This document shows positions 58,437 to 64,000 of a DNA stretch of 64,000 nucleotides, in pieces. A model generated the notes under the pieces. It was given only the letters and a program-made list of their open reading frames with translations. It made no database searches and was not told the origin of the DNA. The DNA lies in NCBI RefSeq assembly GCF_017303275.1, contig NZ_JAFKOJ010000012.1:1-64000 (forward strand), read 5' to 3'. This stretch comes from Bacillus sp. NTK034 (GTDB lineage: Bacteria > Bacillota > Bacilli > Bacillales > Cytobacillaceae). A program made the translations under genes and the position numbers. The stretch's first letter is position 1, and each line of letters opens with the position of its first letter.

Positions 58437-60128
58437 TTGGAAAACAATTCAAATTTTATACGAACGATTATTAAAGAGGATCTGGAATCAGGAAAGCGCA
58501 AAGAGGTCATTACTCGTTTCCCGCCTGAGCCGAACGGTTATCTTCATATCGGACATGCCAAATCGATAGTCATCAACTTCGGCCTGGCAGATGATTTTAA
58601 TGGCAAGACAAACCTCCGTTTTGATGATACGAATCCGCTAAAGGAAGATCAGGAATTTGTGGATGCCATTAAAGAGGATGTTAAATGGCTTGGCTACGAA
58701 TGGGAGGAGCTTCATTTTGCATCGAATTACTTCGAGGAAATGTACAACCGTGCAGTTCTTTTAATCAAGAAAGGAAAAGCATATGTGGATGACTTAAGCC
58801 AGGAAGAGATCCGTCAATACCGCGGAACGCTGACAGAGCCTGGGAAAGAAAGCCCATACCGAAGCCGTTCAGCTGAAGAGAATCTTGATTTATTTGAACG
58901 CATGCGTAAAGGTGAATTTGAAAACGGAGCAAAGGTTCTCAGAGCAAAGATCGACATGTCATCACCGAACCTGAACTTGCGCGATCCGGTTATCTATCGT
59001 GTTTCACATGCAACTCACCACAATACGGGGGATACGTGGTGCATCTATCCGATGTATGCATTTGCCCACCCGCTTGAGGATGCAATCGAAGGAGTTACCC
59101 ATTCCTTATGTACAACCGAGTTTGAAGATCAGCGCCCGCTATATAACTGGGTTGTCGCAGAGTGTGAAATGGAAAGCACGCCGCAGCAAATTGAGTTTGG
59201 CCGCCTAAATATTTCTAATACAGTTATGAGCAAAAGAAAATTGAAGCAGCTTGTGGAAGAAAATTATGTAGATGGCTGGGATGACCCGCGCATGCCGACG
59301 ATTTCCGGTCTAAGACGCAAGGGCTATACTCCGGAAGCAATCCGAGAGTTCGTAAAAGAAACGGGTGTTTCAAAAGGGTCCGGTGTAGTGGATGAGGCCA
59401 TGCTTGAGCATTATGTCCGCGAAGACCTGAAATTGAAAGCCCCTCGCACAATGGGTGTGCTTCGCCCATTAAAGGTTGTGATCACAAACTACCCGGAAGA
59501 TCAAACTGAAATGCTTGATGCGGAAATCAATCCGGAAAATCCTGAGATGGGCATGCGCCAAATTCCTTTCTCGAGGGAGATTTATGTTGAGCAGGACGAT
59601 TTCATGGAAGATCCGCCGAAAAAATATTTCCGCCTCTTCCCTGGCAATGAAGTACGCTTAAAGCATGCATACTTCATCAAGTGCAACGATGTCATCAAGG
59701 ATGAGGATGGCAATGTTGTTGAGCTGCAGTGCACATATGACCCTGAAACGAAGAGCGGAACAGGTTTTACCGGCCGAAAAGTAAAGGGTACGCTTCACTG
59801 GGTGGATGCAAAGAGTGCCATTCCGGCTGAATTCCGTTTATACGAGCCATTGATTCTTGACGAAGATGCCGATCAGAATGCTGAGGCAGACACAGATGAT
59901 GCTGCTGAAAACGATGCGGAAGGGAAAACGTTCCTTGACTATGTGAACCCGAACTCACTTGAAATTGTTCATGGTTTCATTGAACCTAACATGAAGGATG
60001 TAAAAGCCCAGGATAAATTCCAATTCTTCCGTCATGGCTATTTCAATGTCGACCCGAAACACACATCAGCAGAAAAACCTGTTTTTAACAGGATTGTATC
60101 GCTGAAGAGTTCATTTAAGTTAAAATAA
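58437..60128 (+). CDS. glnS: glutaminyl-tRNA synthetase
   Basis: 563 residues, class I. HIGH motif [15 protein letters not shown] (His37-His40), KMSKS-type VMSKRKL (263-269), the amino-acid pocket DDTNP and the anticodon beta barrels (after about 340) all match E. coli GlnRS, rather than GluRS. An acidic insert (about 474-497, [14 protein letters not shown]) separates the last barrel strands. It charges tRNA-Gln directly. Most Bacillaceae instead use GluRS plus GatCAB, so a horizontally acquired GlnRS is likely. The TTG start has a weak AAAGG site; no T-box is visible upstream. Confidence 0.95.
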   Translation: MENNSNFIRTIIKEDLESGKRKEVITRFPPEPNGYLHIGHAKSIVINFGLADDFNGKTNLRFDDTNPLKEDQEFVDAIKEDVKWLGYEWEELHFASNYFEEMYNRAVLLIKKGKAYVDDLSQEEIRQYRGTLTEPGKESPYRSRSAEENLDLFERMRKGEFENGAKVLRAKIDMSSPNLNLRDPVIYRVSHATHHNTGDTWCIYPMYAFAHPLEDAIEGVTHSLCTTEFEDQRPLYNWVVAECEMESTPQQIEFGRLNISNTVMSKRKLKQLVEENYVDGWDDPRMPTISGLRRKGYTPEAIREFVKETGVSKGSGVVDEAMLEHYVREDLKLKAPRTMGVLRPLKVVITNYPEDQTEMLDAEINPENPEMGMRQIPFSREIYVEQDDFMEDPPKKYFRLFPGNEVRLKHAYFIKCNDVIKDEDGNVVELQCTYDPETKSGTGFTGRKVKGTLHWVDAKSAIPAEFRLYEPLILDEDADQNAEADTDDAAENDAEGKTFLDYVNPNSLEIVHGFIEPNMKDVKAQDKFQFFRHGYFNVDPKHTSAEKPVFNRIVSLKSSFKLK

Positions 60129-60133
60129 TTTCT

Positions 60134-60166
60134 AAGCTTGAGGAAGGTTTCCTCAAGCTTTTTTTG
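60134..60166 (+). terminator. glnS terminator
   Basis: AAGCTTGAGGA and TCCTCAAGCTT followed by TTTTTT. Confidence 0.9.
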
Positions 60167-60255
60167 TAAACACTGCTCTTATACACAGCTACCTTCCGGC
60201 TTGAAAATGTGGTAAGGTTTAAAAGGTAAGCATTTACATAAGGAGGAATAGCAAA

Positions 60256-60606
60256 ATGGCAAATCAGCATGATCCAAATACATTACCGCCAAAAACATGT
60301 TCCGTAGACCGAATGGTCACAGTTAAAGAGGATGTTGAGAAGGTTCTTGCAGGAAAAAAAACAGCCACACGCCGTAATGGCAGATACGCTGATATCGGGG
60401 AAATCATGACACTTGAAGGCCAGGACTTTGTTGTAGATAAAGTTTATTCCCAATCCCTTGGTGAGTTAACAGACGATCATGCCCGCCAGGAAGGTTTCGA
60501 AAGCTTGGAAGACTACAAACAATCCATTCTTTCCATGCATCCGGGAATGCCGTGGCTTCCGCAGATGCGTGTATGGGTTCATGAATTCAGCGCAGTGAAG
60601 AAGTAA
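60256..60606 (+). CDS. ASCH-domain protein
   Basis: 116 residues. An ASCH/PUA-like RNA-binding fold: VEKVLAGKKTATRRNGRYADIGEIMTLEGQDFVVDKVYSQSLGELTDDHARQEGFES. The Lys-Thr-Ala-Thr-Arg-Arg stretch and GYxDIGE-like turn fit the ASCH signature. May act on nucleosides or RNA. Optimal AAGGAGG before the ATG. The next gene follows after 9 nt. Confidence 0.85.
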   Translation: MANQHDPNTLPPKTCSVDRMVTVKEDVEKVLAGKKTATRRNGRYADIGEIMTLEGQDFVVDKVYSQSLGELTDDHARQEGFESLEDYKQSILSMHPGMPWLPQMRVWVHEFSAVKK

Positions 60607-60615
60607 TCTGCCGGG

Positions 60616-61056
60616 ATGGACATAATGTACCGCATACTGCTGTACCTCCATGTCAGCAGTGCCATACTTTCTGTTGGGCCATTTTTTGTTCTGATTCCAA
60701 TCGTCAATAAATTGGAATCGGCCGAGCCCGGGGTTCAGCAGGCATACATAAGCATCTTCAGGACATCCGTGCGCCTTGTCAAACATGCAGGACATGTACT
60801 TGTAGGCTCGGGTGTCCTTCTTATCGTGTACAGCCACTGGGCTTGGACGACATCCTGGATCGTTGCGACACTGGCTGTAATGGGAGGTTCCGTCTTTTTT
60901 CTCGCCCGGGCCTTCTCTCCCGTTCTGAAGAAATTTGATGAGCCTGGAGCAGATCAGCAGTTTCTTGTCAGGAAGCTTACCCGCTCCGTCTGGATATATC
61001 TTTTTCTATTAATGCTCATGCTCTGGTTCATGGTGGCCAAGCCTGTGCTTTGGTAA
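60616..61056 (+). CDS. DUF2269-like membrane protein
   Basis: 146 residues with four helices. LLYLHVSSAILSVGPFFVLIPIV opens the family core with His in helix 1; HAGHVLVGSGVLLIVYSHWAWT and ARAFSPVLKK follow. It is probably co-transcribed with the ASCH gene. The start could also be the ATG at 60625. It is the second likely DUF2269 member in this window (with 35599). Confidence 0.72.
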   Translation: MDIMYRILLYLHVSSAILSVGPFFVLIPIVNKLESAEPGVQQAYISIFRTSVRLVKHAGHVLVGSGVLLIVYSHWAWTTSWIVATLAVMGGSVFFLARAFSPVLKKFDEPGADQQFLVRKLTRSVWIYLFLLMLMLWFMVAKPVLW

Positions 61057-61060
61057 GGAT

Positions 61061-61096
61061 AAAAAACAAGCGCTCATGATGTGCGCTTGTTTTTTT
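61061..61096 (+). terminator. terminator of the ASCH-DUF2269 operon
   Basis: AAAACAAGCGC and GCGCTTGTTTTTTT around a 9-nt loop. Confidence 0.88.
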
Positions 61097-61144
61097 ATGC
61101 ATGGATAAATCCATATTTTCACGGTTTTATGCAGCTTTTTTTGA

Positions 61145-61225
61145 CCTTTGCTGAAGATGTGGTAACTATCATGTGCTTTGATGCCGCTTCTTTTGCCTTT
61201 TGCTGAAGATGCGGTGTCTATAAAA
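61145..61225. repeat. two-copy 52-bp direct repeat
   Basis: CCTTTGCTGAAGATGTGGTAACTAT and CCTTTTGCTGAAGATGCGGTGTCTAT, with TGCTGAAGAT at 61149 and 61201 (52 bp). It lies after the DUF2269 terminator in the convergent spacer. Confidence 0.6.
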
Positions 61226-61280
61226 TAGCATTATACGAACTCTGTGCCGATAATCAGAATTTCCACATGCAACTAACTTA

Positions 61281-62000
61281 TTATTTCAAAAACCTTTCCG
61301 GAAAGTCTGTCATAATCACTTCGACTCCGGCATTATTTAACAATCCGCTGCGGGTTTCATCATTTACGGTATATACCCGCAAAGGAAAACCCGCTTCTTT
61401 TGCTTCTCTGCCAAACTCTGATAAAGCAAATCCCTCTTCACAATGAATGCTGTTTGCCCCGATGCTTTTTGCGATTTCGAGTATGTTTTCAGGGATGCCT
61501 TCAATCAAATAGCCTGTCTGCAAAGTGGCATGCAAGTTCCGGACTCTCTTCAGACTCTCTGCATTGAAAGATGATATTATGACACGCTTTTCCAATCCAT
61601 ATTTAAGGATAAGGTCAATTACCTTTTCTTCCATCCCGGGATATTCAATCAAATCATTTTTCAATTCAATATTAATCAGCAGTTCGTTGCCCTCCATCAC
61701 TGCCCATTTTAAAAATTTCTCCAGATCGGGGATTGTTTCTCCGGCGTTCACATCCGCAAACCAGACATCAAGCTGAAGGATTTCTTCAAAGATCATGTCC
61801 TTAATATAACCGGTTCCGCCCGTCGTTCTGTCCACCTTTTCGTCATGAATGATCACAAGCGTACCATCCTTCGCCATCTGCACATCCAATTCAATGCCAT
61901 CTGCTCCTGCCTCCAAAGCAGCCTGGAATGCGGCCATCGTATTTTCCGGAAAATGTCCACTGGCGCCGCGGTGTGCAAAGACTTTTGCTCTTTTATTCAA
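61281..62000 (-). CDS. glycerophosphodiester phosphodiesterase (GlpQ/UgpQ type)
   Basis: 239 residues, cytosolic TIM barrel without signal peptide. FAHRGASGHFPENTMAAFQAALEAGADGIELDVQMAKDGTLVIIHDEKVDRTT carries the two His, Glu and Asp residues of the active site and Ca site. It releases glycerol-3-phosphate from glycerophosphodiesters. AGGAGGAG lies 5 nt before the TTG start. No terminator was found; the gene ends near the convergent DUF2269 repeats. Confidence 0.93.
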   Translation of the reverse strand: MNKRAKVFAHRGASGHFPENTMAAFQAALEAGADGIELDVQMAKDGTLVIIHDEKVDRTTGGTGYIKDMIFEEILQLDVWFADVNAGETIPDLEKFLKWAVMEGNELLINIELKNDLIEYPGMEEKVIDLILKYGLEKRVIISSFNAESLKRVRNLHATLQTGYLIEGIPENILEIAKSIGANSIHCEEGFALSEFGREAKEAGFPLRVYTVNDETRSGLLNNAGVEVIMTDFPERFLK

Positions 62001-62198
62001 ATTATCTCCTCCTATATCAACAACATTTATATATATTCTATTCTACGGCCTGCCCCAAAACCATTTTTTCATCCTCAGAATAGCCGCTCAAGTTTCACTT
62101 CGCATCCAATTCCCTTATAATGAAAACTATGAAACTTCTTTCTTCTCAGAACGTATTACAAGATATTCATACATAAAAACGAATTAGGAGTGAAATCT

Positions 62199-63665
62199 GT
62201 GGGAGTTCGATTGAGCAAGGGACAAAAAGTAGATTTGACCAAAACTAATCCTGGTTTGCAGGTTGTGGTGGCAGGATTGGGCTGGGATGTCAGCCATAAT
62301 CAATCGCAATATGACCTGGACGCTTCAGCATTTTTAACAGGTGGATCCGGCAAAGTGCAAAGTGATAGTGACTTTGTGTTTTATAATAATCCATCCGGCG
62401 GAAACGGATCGATCCTTTACAGCAGTGATAACAGAACTGGTGCCGGTGCAGGGGATGATGAGCAAATCCGCATCGAGTTAAATAAGGTGCCGCAGCATAT
62501 CCATCGAATTGCTTTTACTATTACCATTCATGATGCCCAGATGAAAGGTCAGAACTTTGGACAAGTTTCCAATGCCTATGTGAGAATTTTTAATGCCATG
62601 ACAAACGAAGAGCTTATCCGCTTCGACCTTGGGCGCGATTTTACTGTTGAAACAGCCATCGTCGCTGCGGAGCTTTACCGTCACAATGGCGAGTGGAAAT
62701 TCAATGCCATTGCAAGCGGATTCCAGGGCGGATTAGCTGCTCTTTGCCGCAATTTCGGCGTTTCCGTAGATGATGAGCCCGCTTCAAGTCCGCAGGCGTC
62801 ATTCAGCCAGAGTCAATATCAGCAGCAAGCCCATTTTGGACAGCCAGCTCAAGGATTCAGTCCACAGCAAAACCAGCAGCCATATAGCCAGCAGGCACAA
62901 TCAGGCTACAGCCCGTCGTCCTTTGGCCAGCCTGCCTACAATCAGGCTTCTTATAACACTCCACCTTCGCAGCCATCTTCATTTGGAGGGCAGACAGGTA
63001 TTGGGCAGCCGGTTCAGGCTCAATCCTATACTGATGGAAATATTGCCTGCACCCGCTGTGGATCCACTAACATCCGCACCGGCCAAAAAGGATTTGGCCT
63101 TGGAAAAGCGGCGATTGGAGGACTCATCCTTGGGCCTGTAGGACTTCTTGGCGGCTTTATTGGAAAAAATCAGCTGAAGCTCACCTGTAATTCCTGCGGC
63201 AATTCATGGTCGCCTAATCAGACAGATTACGCACAGTGGGCAAATGATCAAAAGCGGCGTGCCCAGGAGCTGTTTACACGATTCAAGAGCCAGGATGTCA
63301 TGGACGCCGTTGTAGCTTCATGTGCTCTTGTCGGCATGGCAGATGGCAGGCTTGATCCATCTGAACGCCAAAAGATGGTCGAGTTTGTAAACAGCAGCCA
63401 GGAATTAAAAGTATTTGATACGCAAAAAGTGATACAGCAATTCAATATGTTCGTCCAGCGGATTGAGATGGATCCGATCATCGGCCGGGCCGAAGCCTTC
63501 AAAGCAGTTGGCCGGGTAAGAAATAAGCCTGAGATTGCCCGCCTTGTAGCCCGTTATTGCATCGCGATCGGTTATGCTGATGGGAACTTTGATCAAAATG
63601 AAAAACAGGCTGTTACAGAGATCTGCATGGAACTCGGATTAAACCCTCATGAATTCCTATCTTAA
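62199..63665 (+). CDS. TerD-zinc ribbon-TerB fusion, tellurite/stress-related
   Basis: 488 residues. The TerD domain (1-190) shows VGVRLSKGQKVDLTKTNPGLQVVVAGLGWD, YDLDASAFLT and the calcium-binding GAGAGDDEQIRI plus FNAMTNEELIRFDL. A Gln/Ser/Pro-rich low-complexity linker (about 200-285) follows, then a zinc ribbon CTRCGSTN (292) and CNSCGNSW (333) around a Gly-rich hydrophobic hairpin, and a TerB domain (about 360-480, LVGMADGRLDPSERQKM, IAIGYADGNFDQNEKQAV). The GTG at 62199 has TAGGAG 8 nt upstream. Ter proteins act in tellurite, phage and stress responses. Confidence 0.92.
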   Translation: MGVRLSKGQKVDLTKTNPGLQVVVAGLGWDVSHNQSQYDLDASAFLTGGSGKVQSDSDFVFYNNPSGGNGSILYSSDNRTGAGAGDDEQIRIELNKVPQHIHRIAFTITIHDAQMKGQNFGQVSNAYVRIFNAMTNEELIRFDLGRDFTVETAIVAAELYRHNGEWKFNAIASGFQGGLAALCRNFGVSVDDEPASSPQASFSQSQYQQQAHFGQPAQGFSPQQNQQPYSQQAQSGYSPSSFGQPAYNQASYNTPPSQPSSFGGQTGIGQPVQAQSYTDGNIACTRCGSTNIRTGQKGFGLGKAAIGGLILGPVGLLGGFIGKNQLKLTCNSCGNSWSPNQTDYAQWANDQKRRAQELFTRFKSQDVMDAVVASCALVGMADGRLDPSERQKMVEFVNSSQELKVFDTQKVIQQFNMFVQRIEMDPIIGRAEAFKAVGRVRNKPEIARLVARYCIAIGYADGNFDQNEKQAVTEICMELGLNPHEFLS

Positions 63666-63679
63666 TATGTGAAATTCCT

Positions 63680-63712
63680 CAGCTCTGCCAAAATGCGGCA
63701 GAGCTTTTTTTT
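63680..63712 (+). terminator. terminator of the TerD-TerB fusion
   Basis: AGCTCTGCC and GGCAGAGCT with a 7-nt loop, then TTTTTTT. Confidence 0.9.
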
Positions 63713-63822
63713 GTATTTATTCCCTTCTCCTCCTGAATATGCCGCATACAAAGTTCACCTGCGGGTATACTCAAAAAGATAAAGGCCCTGTTATTTCTAA
63801 AATTACTAAGGAGGTAATATCC

Positions 63823-64000
63823 TTGAAGGAAAGTTCGTCTACGGAACGATATATGCCCATGACTTCCTCCACGAGCGGAATGATTGTTAATGAAGCGGAT
63901 GGAGTCTACTGCCTTACAGTACAGATTGTGAATGTTTGTTTTGTTCGAACATCAGAGAAGCCTGGCGACTGGGTTCTGGTTGACGCAGGCATGCCAAAAT
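63823..64000 (+). CDS. MBL-fold hydrolase, 5' part only
   Basis: The TTG at 63823 has AAGGAGG 8 nt upstream and opens MKESSSTERYMPMTSSTSGM, with VYCLTVQIVNVCFV and DWVLVDAGMPK. VLVDAGMP with the preceding strands is typical of the first beta-strands of metallo-beta-lactamase hydrolases. The frame is open at the right edge, so only 59 residues are visible; the metal HxHxDH motif is beyond the edge. Confidence 0.8.
   Translation, partial: MKESSSTERYMPMTSSTSGMIVNEADGVYCLTVQIVNVCFVRTSEKPGDWVLVDAGMPK

Overview
The window reads as a chromosomal segment of a Bacillaceae bacterium, most like the Cytobacillus/Mesobacillus/Neobacillus group. The evidence is strong AGGAGG-type ribosome sites with many TTG/GTG starts, Fur, PerR and sigma-B promoter motifs of Bacillus type, and close matches by eye to Bacillus BmrA, HmoA, AhpCF and Bmr/Blt. 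The genus is inference. No phage, conjugative element, insertion sequence or CRISPR array was seen.

Layout. 1-350: 5' end of a 16S rRNA gene (minus strand) with its leader and two promoters. 0.4-9 kb: a hydrolase, an HxlR-MFS-aldo/keto reductase stress cassette with a duplicated operator, two CBO0543-like membrane proteins, a sporulation-type histidine kinase and a PadR/HAAS/PhnA operon. 9.4-15 kb: PerR-type ahpCF, a DUF3298 protein and the BmrA-like exporter. 15-24 kb: an iron region with a decaying FecCD permease pair, hmoA, an MFS exporter, a ferredoxin-NADP reductase and an intact hydroxamate-siderophore ABC operon, with three Fur-type boxes. 24-35 kb: Mn catalase, a NodB-DedA-glycosyltransferase operon, DUF1287, thiamin genes (tenA and thiW, each behind a TPP riboswitch), a lactate-oxidase-like enzyme and a VTT protein. 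35-46 kb: a manganese riboswitch driving an FbpB-like micro-gene plus TerC, phoD-tatA, purU behind a tandem glycine riboswitch, and a Bmr-like exporter. 46-56 kb: aspartokinase, a B. cereus-type RsbY/RsbM/RsbK sigma-B module, and a large TPR-dynamin-like GTPase. 56-64 kb: MFS, monoacylglycerol lipase, glutaminyl-tRNA synthetase, ASCH and DUF2269 proteins, GlpQ-type phosphodiesterase, a TerD-zinc ribbon-TerB fusion and the start of an MBL-fold hydrolase.

Together the genes form mainly stress, metal and efflux functions. Iron uptake and heme degradation are Fur-linked, manganese export is riboswitch-linked, peroxide defence is PerR-linked, and general stress runs through a two-component phosphatase switch whose two transcripts both carry sigma-B-like promoters.

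The features least explained by known genes are: (i) seven copies of a 20-bp palindrome (TCAATCAAACGTTTGATTGA) at gene 3' ends, twice supplying the stop codon; (ii) gene-specific intergenic arrays with periods of 20-21 bp or 50-53 bp; (iii) an FbpB-type small protein under a manganese riboswitch; (iv) a glycine riboswitch on purU; (v) a TPR-dynamin GTPase next to the Rsb module; (vi) a glutaminyl-tRNA synthetase in a lineage that normally lacks one. Coordinates of CDS starts were chosen by ribosome-site spacing. No search or alignment program was run; all family calls are by eye.
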